From contig CM038720.1 in assembly GCA_021613375.1 (NCBI GenBank), positions 18,060,715 through 18,124,714 of the forward strand: 64,000 nucleotides of DNA. The letters run 5' to 3'. The notes beneath the pieces were generated by a model. The model made no database searches. It had not been told where the DNA came from and saw only the letters and a list, made by a program, of their open reading frames with translations. Made by a program: the position numbers and the translations under genes. This DNA comes from Megaleporinus macrocephalus (lineage: Eukaryota; Chordata; Actinopteri; Characiformes; Anostomidae). Each line of letters begins with the position of its first letter. Position 1 is the stretch's first letter. Below, piece after piece: positions 36,392 to 47,010 of the stretch.

Positions 36392-38895
36392 TACTAAAGC
36401 GTTTGACTGGTAGTGTACTAAAACATTTGGCTGGTAGTGTAGAAAACGTTTGACTGGTAGTGTACTAAAACGTTTAGCTGGTAGTGTACTAAAACATTTA
36501 GCTGGTAGTGTACTAAAACATTTAGCTGGTAGTGTACTAAAACATTTGACTGGTAGTGATCTAATACGTTTGACTGGTAGTGTTCTAAAACGTTTGGCTG
36601 GTAGTGTTTTAAAACATTTTACTGGTAGTTTACTAAAATGTTTGACTGGTAGTGATCTAAAACGTTTGACTGGTAGTGTATCTAAAACGTTTGGCTGGTA
36701 GTGTACTAAAACATTTTACTGGTAGTGTTCTAAAACGTTTGGCTGGTAGTGATCTAAAACATTTAGCTGAAATGTACTAAAACATCTGACTGGTAGTGAT
36801 CTAAAACGGTTCACTGGTAATGTTCTAAAACATTTTACTGGTAGTGATCTAAAACGTTTAGCTGGTAGTGTACTAAAACTTTCGACTGGTAGTGTATCTA
36901 AAACGTTTAGCTAAAACGTACTAAAACATTTTACTGGTAGTGATCTAAAACGTTTAGCTGGTAGTGTACTAAAACTTTCGACTGGTAGTGTATCTAAAAC
37001 GTTTAGCTGGTAGTGATCTAAAACATTTAGCTGAAATGTACTAGAACATCTGACTGGTAGTGATCTAAAACGGTTCACTGGTAATGTTCTAAAACATTTT
37101 ACTGGTAGTGATCTAAAACGTTTAGCTGGTAGTGTACTAAAACTTTCGACTGGTAGTGTATCTAAAACGTTTAGCTAAAACGTACTAAAACATTTTACTG
37201 GTAGTGATCTAAAACGTTTAGCTGGTAGTGTACTAAAACTTTCGACTGGTAGTGTATCTAAAACGTTTAGCTGAAATGTACTAAAACATTCGACTGGTAG
37301 TGATCTAAAACGGTTCACTGGTAATGTTCTAAAACATTTTACTGGTAGTGATATAAAACGTTTAGCTGATAGTGTACTAAAACTTTCGACTGGTAGTGAT
37401 CTAAAACGTTTGACTGTTAGTGATCTAAAACGTTTGCCTGCTAGTGTACTGAAACGTTTGACTGGTAGTGTACTGAAACGTTTGACTGGTAGCATACTGA
37501 AACGTTTAACTGGTAGTGTACTGAAATATTTGTCTGGTAGTGTACTTAAAATTTTGTTTGGTAGTGTACTGAAACGTTTGACTGGTAGTGTACTAAAACG
37601 TTTGACTGGTAGTGTACTAAAACGTTTTACTGGTAGTGTACTAAAACGTTTGACTGGTAGTGTACTAAAACATTTGATTAGTAGTGTACTAAAACGTTTG
37701 ATTGGTAGTGTACTAAAACGTTTGACTGGTAGTGAACTGAAACGTTTGACTGGTAGTGTACTGAAACACTTGGCTGGTAGTGTACTGAAACGTTTGACTG
37801 GTAGTGTACTGAAACGCTTGGCTGGTAGTGTACTGAAACGTTTGGCTGGTAGTGTACTGAAACGTTTGGCTGGTAGTGTACTAAAACGTTTGGCTGGTAG
37901 TGTACTAAAACGTTTGACCGGTAGTGTACTAAAACGTTCGACTGGTAGTGTTCTAAAATGTTTTACTGGTAGTGATCTAAAACGTTTGACTGGTAGTGTA
38001 CTAAAACGTTTGGCTGGTAGTGTATCTAAAACGTTTGGCTGGTAGTGTACTAAAACGTTTGACCGGTAGTGTACTAAAACGTTCAACTGGTAGTGTTCTA
38101 AAATGTTTTACTGGTAGTGATCTAAAACGTTTTACTGGTAGTGATCTAAAACGTTTGACTGGTAATGTTCTAAAACGTTTTACTGGGAGTGATCTAAAAC
38201 ATTTAGCTGAAATGTACTAAAACATCTGACTGGTAGTGTATCTAAAATGTTTAGCTGAAATGTACTAAAACATTCGACTGGTAGTGATCTAAACGGTTCA
38301 CTGGTAATGTTCTAAAATGTTTTACTGGTAGTGATCTAAAACGTTTAGCTGGTAGTGTACTAAAACTTTCGACTGGTAGTGTACTAAAACGTTTGACTGG
38401 TTGTGATCTAAAACGTTTGACTGGTAGTGATCTAAAACGTTTGGCTGGTAGTGTACTAAAATGTTTGACTGGTAATGTACTGAAATGTTTGACTGGTAGT
38501 GTACTGAAACGTTTGACTGGTAGTGTACTGAAACGTTTAACTTGTAGTGTACTGAAACGTTTGACTGGTAGTGTACTAAAACGTTTGACTGGTAGTGTAC
38601 TGAAACGTTTTACTGGTAGTGTATGAAAGCGTTTGGCTGGTAGTGTACTAAAACGTTTGGCTGGTAGTGTACTGAAACGTTTTACTGGTAGTGTAGTAAA
38701 ACGTTTGGCTGGTAGTGTACTGAAACGTTTTACTGGTAGTGTACTGAAACGTTTGGCTGGTAGTGTACTGAAACGTATGACTGGTAGTGTACTAAAACAT
38801 TTGACTGGTAGTGTACTAAAACGTTTGACTGGTAGTGTACTGAAACGTTTTACTGGTAGTGTACTAAAACGTTTGACTAGTAGTGTACTAAAATG
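36392..38895. repeat. 24-bp satellite derived from a Tc1-type terminal repeat
   Basis: About 100 tandem units of 24 bp, made of ACTGGTAGTGTA plus CTAAAACGTTTG, with variants GTGATCTAAAACG, GTACTGAAACG and GCTGGTAGTG. On the minus strand each unit contains TACACTACCAGTCAAA followed by CGTTTTAG. TACACTACCAGTCAAAAG is the outer part of the terminal inverted repeat of common fish Tc1-like transposons, and the orientation is that expected for the right end of the adjoining minus-strand element. Most units carry the palindrome AAACGTTT. Because 24 is divisible by three, one frame on each strand stays open (TGSVLKRL forward, STLPVKRF reverse), giving spurious ORFs up to 303 codons. A 10-11-unit higher-order repeat lies at 36750-37400. 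Confidence 0.9.
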
Positions 38896-39129
38896 TTCAT
38901 ATATACTACCAATGAAAACAAAAGCCACGTTTTAGCATCACTGCACATTTTATTGTTTAATTCAGGAGACAGTGATCTGTATGTTTAACGCTCATACCTT
39001 TTAACTTTCTCCAAAGAAGAAAGTATTGTCTCTGCAAAAAAAAAAAAAATAGAATTAGGTCAATGGGTCTACGTGTGCTCATCATCTGTTCTGCAGTTAT
39101 TTTTAAATGTACTGTGACATGTTTATGTA

Positions 39130-39440
39130 AAACAACAGTCACTGGGTTAACACAACTCTGTGTTATCCCCAGGTCAGGACCAGGCTCCTAGAACTTTCTT
39201 GAGAAACTCTGCAACTACTGTTATAATTTAATTTACTTATCTCAGGTAAACCTACAAAAATAAAGTCCCTGGGTCAACACAAATGTATGATGTCCCCAGG
39301 TGAGAAACAGATGCTTTTCCTGTACTGTTCTTAAGGAACTTGTGTACTTGTGTTATTATTATTAAATGCACCGATCACAGGTTAATATAAATAACAGAAG
39401 TTCCCCAGGTCAAGATTGGATGATGTTCTTGGCACAGTGT
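39130..39440. repeat. Three degenerate ~105-135-bp tandem units
   Basis: Units begin near 39136, 39268 and 39374. Shared words are CACTGGGTTAACACAA / CCCTGGGTCAACACAA / CACAGGTTAATATAA, then TATCCCCAGGTCAGGA / TGTCCCCAGGTGAGAA / GTTCCCCAGGTCAAGA, and then a CTTGAGAAACT / CTTAAGGAACT-like word. Confidence 0.6.
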
Positions 39441-39639
39441 AATATACTAAGTTATGGTTGTAAGAAAGATAAAAGATTGGTTCCAGAAATATGCTGCTAC
39501 TGTTAATATAAAATGTACATTGTCAGAGTTAACAAAGCACTGATATGATATATTACCAAAAAAATATTATTCATTATTTTCCTAAAACTTTAAAGGTCTA
39601 TCTATGCTAGCTAGCTAGGTAATGGCAAGCTAAAATCCA

Positions 39640-40090
39640 GAGATTTTATCCAGAGATGCAGTTAGCTGGAGCTTCACTCAGCTGAGGCTAACAAAAGCAA
39701 AAAAGAACAAACTGGTCACGTGTGTTGATGTCACAGCATCAAGTTTGTAATTGGTTGAACAAATTCAAGGTAGGCACCTCCTCTGTTGATCCAGGGCTTC
39801 GTTTCACTCTGCAAGATCAGGTTGTGCTATTACCTTTATTACATACCTGTCATTTTTAAGAACTCAAAGAGACCCCATTCAAAGTTCAGTCTTAGAAGTT
39901 GGTTTAGCCATTTAAGGTGGAATGGAAAAAAAGGGAGTAGGAAACTTAACCCTCATCAGCTCTCTGGAGTCTCTCCATTGTTGAAACCCTTCACTGATGA
40001 TAATATGGCTCTTGTCTGATCTCAGATCAGCTTTCTTAGTATTTGTTCTTCAGATCAGAGTTTAGCCCTTCTCCTTCCTTCTGTTCTGTG
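39640..40090. mobile_element. Dispersed repeat, copy 2 (TCAGCTCTCTG family)
   Basis: Ordered similarity to 25400-25640: CATTTAAGGTGGAATGG, TCAGCTCTCTGGAGTCTC and CTTCACTGATGATAA, then GATCAGAGTTTAGCCC. The forward ORF at 39786-40019 crosses it and is not supported as a gene. Confidence 0.45.
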
Positions 40091-40204
40091 TATGAATGCC
40101 CTCATCCTATTTACAGGTCTGTGTCCTAGCACCAAATTTTGTTCCAGTGTGCACAGAACAGGCAGCTAAGTGTAGAACGTAGGACTACGATTAGAACTAC
40201 GATT

Positions 40205-40350
40205 AGCCACATGTGTTTACACACAGCAATATTTGACCTCCGCATTTAACCCATCTGTGCAGTGAAACACCCACACATACACACACTAGTGAACATACAC
40301 ACTAGGGGGCGGTGAGCACGCGTGCCCGGACCGGTAGGCAGTTCTTATCC
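40205..40350. mobile_element. Dispersed repeat sharing TTGACCTCCGCATTTAACCC
   Basis: Second copy of the family at 7290-7475: TTTGACCTCCGCATTTAACC, an ACACTAGTGAAC / ACACTAGGGGGCGGTGAGC block, then GGTAGGCAGTTCTTATCCA. A familiar ostariophysan repeat. Confidence 0.65.
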
Positions 40351-40429
40351 ACTTATCTTATTGTTGTTGTGAAAAATTGAGCATTCTGAAAATGAAACGG
40401 GGAGCAGCAGACGTCTAAAAAAACTAGTG

Positions 40430-40990
40430 GGGTATATTAAGAGATCAGCGGCCGGGTTTAGAGTGTGGAATATCAGGCGTTAAGTGCTCTAATTGCCTCC
40501 AGACAGACGCGCTGGCGCAGCAGTCAGGCAAGGCAAATGTATGTTAATAATGTGTGGGGCTGCTTGATTTCCCCTCATTTGCACTTGCAGCCAGAAATCA
40601 TTGAGCTGAAATATTAGAGGATCTTAGCCATCCTTCTTCGCAGACCACCAAAAGCAGGAATTATGGGCTTTCCAATGCGAAATGATCGCTGCTATTAGCG
40701 CGTTGAGCGTAATTGTGTGTGAGTGCGGCGCCGCGCGAGGACATGACAGGCCGAACGGCTCTTTAAGCTATTGGACATCAGTCATCGTTAACCCCAGCAG
40801 TCGGCGCACAAGGCCTCCGCTGACCTCATCACATCTGGCTCTCGGTGAGAAGAGCGGGCAGCCTGAATGTCATCTGCATGCTGACCGCTGTCTCTGGGGT
40901 GCGAAATGAATTGGTCACATCCATCTAGATGGCTGGATGCTAGAACAATCGCGGCACGCCATCATCCAGCAAACCCGATCAATCCGGTAG
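40430..40990. promoter_or_regulatory. Candidate enhancer-like non-coding element
   Basis: Repeat-free and CpG-richer than its surroundings. It has GTATGTTAATAATGTGTGGG and GCAGGAATTATGGGC, GCTATTAGCGCGTTGAGCG and GAAATGAATTGGTC within 500 bases. Several words read like paired homeodomain or forkhead sites. The 75-codon ORF at 40682 has no domain. Confidence 0.4.
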
Positions 40991-41159
40991 ACCAGCACAT
41001 ATAAAGCTGAAGCTGATGAATGAAGCTACAAATGCTACAATGAAGTAAAATTGCTACATTTATATTTCATGTAATGGTTTTCACCGGGTGCTCATGTATC
41101 AGTAGCAAACTTCAAATGAGGTACATTAACAAACATGGCCATGTATCTTTATAGGCTTG

Positions 41160-41290
41160 TTAGCTGTAGTACACTCTGAAAATAGAAAAGGTTCCTATGT
41201 GGTTCATGGCTTGGACATATGTTTCACTGGAACCTGTAGACTTACAAAGATTCTTCACATTCACATATCTCATATAAAAAAATGGTTCTG
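41160..41290. mobile_element. Dispersed repeat fragment (AGGTTCCTATG/GGTTCTG type)
   Basis: Repeated GGTTC and GAACC words (AAAAGGTTCCTATGTGGTTC, CACTGGAACC, AATGGTTCTGA) resemble a fish repeat with AAAGGTTCTT motifs. A longer relative is at 47240-47545. Confidence 0.4.
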
Positions 41291-41429
41291 AAATATCCAC
41301 CAAAATGTGGTTTAGGGAATGTTTTTTTTAATGCCAGAAACAGCAAATATTCTAAATATTTATGCTTTTGGCCTATTTTTATGCAATATTTAGGTTCTTT
41401 CCAAGAATACCAAACGATGGAGCACATCA

Positions 41430-41850
41430 TAATAAAACAGGGAAACAAGTCTTACACCATTACATTACTCTTATATTATATTCTTCTGAGGACTGTAAAT
41501 AATACCTGTGTGGTTTTGTGCACCAAAAATTGTTATATTTTAGACTATCAGAAAAAAGTTCACATCGACTGGACCAATAGAAATGTTCCAAAATTACTTT
41601 TGTTACATTTTTTAAACCTGAAACCTAATCATATTCAAAATCATCTCAAAATTTTCCTAAAACTATCAGAAAACAATATCTCAGACATCAGGCAGCACAT
41701 TCATAACCGTTTATGTAATAACATTCTCTAAGGGGGCTTTTAGAGCCGTACATCTAGTTCCTATCACTTTTACTTTGAACAATTCTGACTCTTTCTAGAA
41801 TAGTGTGTTTCGCACCAAACCCACTTTGTTTAGATCTTAAATGTTTAATT
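41430..41850. mobile_element. Dispersed repeat, copy 2 (TGGTTCCTA family)
   Basis: GGGGCTTTTAGAGCCG, TCTAGTTCCTATCACTTTTA, TTGAACAATTCTGACTC, TTTCGCACCAAACCCAC and AATTATTCTGTTATG occur in the same order as in the 26.5-kb copy. A short piece, TATCTGGTTCCTATCA, is also at 42121-42138. Confidence 0.6.
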
Positions 41851-42419
41851 ATTCTGTTATGTTCAGAGTCATGCCAAAAAAGCCATACATGTGTTTTTAG
41901 TCCAAACCCTGAACATCAATATGCTACTTTTAATGTAAGATATTTAGAATTAGTGACAGAGTGGAGTGCTTTTTATTAGACAGAGTGCTTTTTATTAGAA
42001 TTAGCACTATTGTAGTATCATCAACATTGCATATATAAAACTCAGAGGACGTGTAGGTTCACCGCTGATTTTGATGGTAAAATGTTTATGTTTGATAAGC
42101 CACATGTAATTGCATCAGGATATCTGGTTCCTATCATCCCCACTGTAAAGAAATCAGTTTCTCTTTAGTGAACTCTCTCACGTCACACCACTCTGAAAGA
42201 CTTATTTCATCTCAGCATTTTATTCATGCATGAATTTTCCAAAAAGTTTAAGAGCAAATCAAAAACTTTTGCTTCTTGGAGGCAACACAAAGAAAGTCAG
42301 GAGAACGACGTTTTAAATTCAGCCAAATGCCTATTTTCTGAGCTGATATAAAACTGTCCCTGTTTTATTTTGTTACAGAGATGATTCAATGTAGCTGTCA
42401 TCTACAACTGCTAGTGGTA

Positions 42420-43060
42420 ATTTGACCTTTCGAGTCTGTGCATCTTTTTAATTCACTGTAAGTGTGCTGAGGCCACGCAGGGCATTGTGCAATATTTATT
42501 TTTTTACGATCGCTCCAAAGTTATGGATCAAAGTCACGGGGCTGGTAGCTCTTTGCTCTGAATACCAATCAATTACACGCGTGGCTAGTGATTCATTTTT
42601 TTTACAGTGTTTTTTCTTTCCTTTTTTTTTAAACATGCAAACGGTTTTAAGCTTCAAGGAGGATCCACGGCTGCTCAATGAAACAGCAGAGAGAGAGAGG
42701 ACAAAAGAGGAAAGGGAAAATCCCAGATGGCACAACAGACGGTTTTGTGTGTTGCAGACAAAACAGAAGCGCTGATGTGTCTTGGAGGAGTATGAATCGA
42801 GAGCCATGCCGGTGCCGGACTCCAAAAAAAGATGATAATAATAATAAAAAAAAGGCACAAAGGAAAAAAAAGGATGCTCCTCCAGGGATTATGGGAAATG
42901 ATATGAACACATATATCATCTGTTATTGGAAACTATGGTTTTTTAGATGAATATGCATCATGCTCAGAAAGTTCCTGTTTGTTGGCTCGCTCTGGTCTCC
43001 TCCAAGATCAAGAGCATGCACAAAATGCGCAGATGCCATTTTTCAAAGGGTGCCTGGGTT
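42420..43060. other. Candidate conserved non-coding element
   Basis: It contains GTGCAATATTTATTTT (forkhead/MEF2-like), CAATCAATTACACGCG and GGGATTATGGGAAATG, with balanced composition apart from A- and T-runs. Overlapping ORFs of 60-120 codons in five frames cancel each other as evidence. No repeat family is recognised. Confidence 0.35.
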
Positions 43061-43736
43061 CCCCAGAGATTAGGTCAAAAAAGAAGTAGGTTAGACATCG
43101 CTTTAAAAAAAAAAAAAAAACAACACACCTTGCCTGCTCAGCCTGCATGCAGAGTTTACACTGAAAACATGTTTGATGATCTGCTCATTAGGTGCTTTAA
43201 CACTACAGCAGCCCTGCATTTTCTGTACACCGTATTCATTAAAAAGTTGATCATTTCTGTTGTCAATGATCTAAAAGCTGTTTTGTTGAAGAAAAAATAA
43301 GTCTACTTCAAAGAATGTGACTTTAGTCGCTAACTTGCTGCAAGCATATGTGTGCAAAACATCTGGCATGGTTTATATTTTATATACAATACAATATTCA
43401 GAAATAAATAATACAGTGTACACTTAACGGCTAAAAACCAGACACCGAAACATCAACCAATACCCCACCCTTTTCAGAAACATAAACTTAAGTTACAGTA
43501 AAAACATGTGTTATTAAGTGTTATTAAAAAATAAGTTATAATTTTTCTGCATGGGCAAGAAGCACCCCCAAATTTTAGGGTTTCCTGGGTTTTCCTCCAA
43601 TGCTGTTTTGTGATTACTGTTAGCTATGACCCTAGTTAAATAAATTCAGTTACCGACCAGTGATTTCAATATCCAGGACCAGAGATATGAGTCAGGGTCT
43701 AGATTTGAAGACGCCAGATCCAGAACATCTTTAGTT

Positions 43737-43800
43737 TAGTACACTACCAGTCAAATTAGTTTAATTGTAACATTATTTCATATCTGTATCATTGAAGAAA
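43737..43800. mobile_element. Solo Tc1-type terminal inverted repeat
   Basis: TAGTACACTACCAGTCAAAT at about 43737 matches the unit of the 36.4-kb satellite in reverse orientation (TAGTACACTACCAGTCAAAC). It continues into AT-rich sequence, as a transposon end would. There is no tandem repetition and no transposase nearby. Confidence 0.6.
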
Positions 43801-44759
43801 ATAGTTTTGGAATCACACATTCACACAGAATATCAACACAAATCAACAAAATATATGCAACTTTAATTTAGGAGTGAAAAATTCCCAGATGTGGTTTTAC
43901 ATGCTCATGAATATTTTGATGAGCTTTGCTCTGATTGGATGGTTTATAGTGAGACACTGCAAGACAGAAGCAACATGTTAAAATAGACAAAATAAAATGA
44001 ACCTCTGAGTAAATAAACTCATTCCTCATACTATTTACTTAGCTATGCTGGTTACTTGCAGATTACTAGTAGCTAATGTTACCTACTAGCTACTAGCTTT
44101 CATTCATTCATTTTCACTCAACATCAACACGTAGTAAATTTAAGTTATTACTGTGAAACTTTCTTTTTAAGATGATCTGCTGGCAAAACTGGCAAATAGT
44201 GATAAAATCACACAGCATAGCTGCTACTTACAGGTTACAGTTGGGGTTGTGATGCTAATAAAGGTGGAACTGCTCCTCTCTTCTGTCTCCTGAGTGGCAA
44301 ACACTGAGCACAGCTGCTTGATATCATCCAGGTTTACGACACTGTATCTAAACCTGAGTGTCTGGGTGTTGAAGTTCCTATTCTCCAGCTTGTTTTGTGA
44401 GTTTTCCGTTCCATCTTAAATGTACTTCTGTGAATCTGCAAGTACTTTTGCCTGTATCAGCTGTAGCATTTAAGATGGAACATTATATTAAGAAGCTGAC
44501 GAATGAGAAGCAACTTCAGCCTCGTTTAAAGATGAACATCAAACATGTACCGCTGACAGTTCAGTTCTCTATTCTCATTTAAAAACATGACTTTACTTAA
44601 ATAAGCATCCATGAAAAAGTTTCTTAAGGGAACTGGAATTGGTCCTTCTGTAGCGTTGCTTTATGCATATGCATTGCTTTCATTGCATATGCTCTCTCTC
44701 TCACATTTAAAGAGGACATGCATGCAGAAAACATAACCACTGTCTCTCTTGGGAGCGTT

Positions 44760-45190
44760 TAACTCCATCCCTCTGACAGTGGAGATGACATTTGGAGAAC
44801 GTGTCTCGTCGGCTTGGTAAGCGCAGCCTGAGCTTGATTACACACTAATTGAACAGCGGCGAATAAAACATTTATTAGGCTCGCCTTCCCCTTCAAAGTG
44901 TGCACTTAAAGCGTGAGAATTCGATCGGCAGATATCCCTCTTCGGCCAACGCCGCCTAAGTGCATTCCTTAAAGGTCAACCGGTGTCACCGGATCAGCAA
45001 ACGATTTGCTGCGTTCAATAATTGATGGAATCGAGGGGGATTTGATGCTGTACATAGTAATTTGTTTGGAGAGGCTGTTGGACGGTTTAAACGCTGAAAA
45101 GAAATGGAATGACTTGAACGGCTGTTAATTACTGTTGACTTGAGTAGAATCAAGATTTCTCCTTAATCCTTTGAGTCCTGGCATGGATCT
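44760..45190. promoter_or_regulatory. Candidate enhancer-like non-coding element
   Basis: Repeat-free and CpG-bearing, with GATTACACACTAATTGAAC, CGAATAAAACATTTATTAGG (HOX/CDX-like ATAAA cores) and AAACGATTTGCTGCGTTC. It contrasts with AT-rich neighbours and has no ORF. Confidence 0.4.
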
Positions 45191-45199
45191 CTGGAATAA

Positions 45200-45930
45200 A
45201 TTACACTGAGGAAGACAGTGAAGGTGGTCCACTAATGAGGCGTGTGTTTGTTTTGCTGATTCTTAGACTGTACAGTGTTTAATTACAGCGTCTTGCTGAT
45301 ATTATCAATGTCACCTTCACAAACGCCCAACATGACTGCAGAACTTCCTTTATTTTTCTTAGATTTCTGTATTATTTACACCATTTGGTAACACAAGCTG
45401 TCTTTTACATGGTGAGAATGGATCAAAATGTATTTTTTTACTTATTATCCCAATAATAATAATAACTTACCTACTTAAACTTTTGTGATTTATTATTTCA
45501 ACATAGCACTGTAAAAAGTGCTTCATTGATAATTTACGTCGTAACAGACTCTTGCACTACTTTAATATAAGAACGTTTTTTGAGTTGAGTAAAACTGATT
45601 CAGTTGCTTGTTACCACATGAAGTAGTTGTGTAGGCTGTTCCAGGGAAGCACTTTTTGCAGCTTTTATCAAAATGATTCAAGCTAATTATTAATAATAAT
45701 AAACATCAATGAGGTTTTCGTATTTGATGAAATGTACCTACTTAGGGGTTTGGTAATGTTAAGCACCCACTGCCTGCTGAATGAGAAGGGTTGGTTGCTT
45801 TATATTTTGGTAATTTTATGAACTTTGTTACTTTTTGTTGTATAATGATAACAGCGCTGTTTAATGTATAACATTCACTTTATAAGAACATATATTACTA
45901 AATTACCACCATGAGTCTTATATAGCACCA
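45200..45930. other. Non-coding, no gene seen
   Basis: AT-rich, with short AAT runs near 45450 and 45690. Nothing else is recognised. Confidence 0.4.
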
Positions 45931-45984
45931 ATCCAGTGCTACCCCTCTCCCCATGCAGGGGCTGAATTTCTAACACCGCCCTGC

Positions 45985-46345
45985 TCCCTACATAGTGCAC
46001 TAAATAAGAATTAAAATACTGGCTCCTTCACCCAACAGCCCACAATATAAATACAAATAGGTATTTAGAATCCACACATTAGTACTCCACAAATAGTTTG
46101 TCCATAGAAGTTAAAATTTCAAATGTGCACCATTTAAGGAGTACAGTGGCATTTGTGGGTCCAGCCAGGGTTTGATGGTTCTTCTGACTATAACACGGAC
46201 ATTTAAAGTGTGTAAGAGACTTGAGTGACATTTTTTAGACTTTCTATTTAAGTTTTGCAGTCAATAATAAGTACCTTAATACAAGGCCGTGATATTATTG
46301 ATAGAGCTGTATTAGGCCTGTTAGCAAGCTGCCTAGCCCAGTTCT
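45985..46345. mobile_element. Dispersed repeat, copy 2 (TACATAGTGCACTA family)
   Basis: Partner of 22480-22790. Both ends and the spacing are conserved while the middle is diverged. Non-coding. Confidence 0.55.
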
Positions 46346-46599
46346 AGATAAGAAAATAAATTATAACTCTAAAAAACGCTTTTTACATATAATGTCCTGT
46401 AAAAATATAGGAAAAATGAAGGATTTGGTCTGCTTAAATGTTAAAATGTTGTTTGCCCTTCTCTTAGTTATCATTTCGGATAAATGAGGTCTTGCTATGA
46501 CATCGGCGATAAGCAGTTCGACTCCCATATACTGAACTGGGAATATTGTGCGATATTTGTCTACATTGGTGCTGCAGTATGTGAAAATGGCATTAAATC

Positions 46600-47010
46600 A
46601 TTGACCCTAACATGTCCTGCTCCACCACGGCGTGCATGCAGCGGAGCTCATTTGCTGCTGTTCCGGCGCAATGGCTCCGGGAGCCTGAGCTAGTTTCTGA
46701 GACGGAGAGTGAGCGCTGAGCATGGAGAAACTGCTGGGATGAAAATTCAAAGGTTTTCCCGAGCGTGACCCAGGGCTGGACGCAGTTAGAGGCTTCTGGG
46801 TTTTGGTGCGGATGGCAGCTATCCATCCTACTAACCCTCTACCTCATTTAGACCGGAACGCCTTAGTTACTGCCGAAGAGTCTGAGATATACGCCGGATT
46901 TCTTATCAATCGCCCATCAAACAGTGTCAGTGGTGTCAAAGCTCTGGACAGGTCGGGTCTAATGGGGGCCGGCGGTGTTGTAAGTGCTTGCTGTCTTCAT
47001 GGCTAGCTTC
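46600..47010. other. GC-richer candidate non-coding element
   Basis: Contains CAGCGGAGCTCATTTGCTGC, TTCCGGCGCAATGGCTC and ACGCCGGATTTCTTATCAAT. Short ORFs of 67-77 codons lie on both strands with no motif. A first exon cannot be excluded, but there is no supporting splice or promoter signal. Confidence 0.25.

Noticed and set aside
37175..38928. ORFs of 211-303 codons on both strands, apparently octapeptide-repeat proteins
   Set aside because: They translate a 24-bp satellite whose period is a multiple of three; both strands are open at once and there is no gene context.
41282..41731. 149-codon forward ORF
   Set aside because: AT-rich sequence that runs into a dispersed repeat also present at 26.5 and 47.8 kb; no domain recognised.
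46484..47006. Possible CpG-rich first exon
   Set aside because: No convincing splice donor, promoter or conserved peptide; ORFs are short and on both strands.
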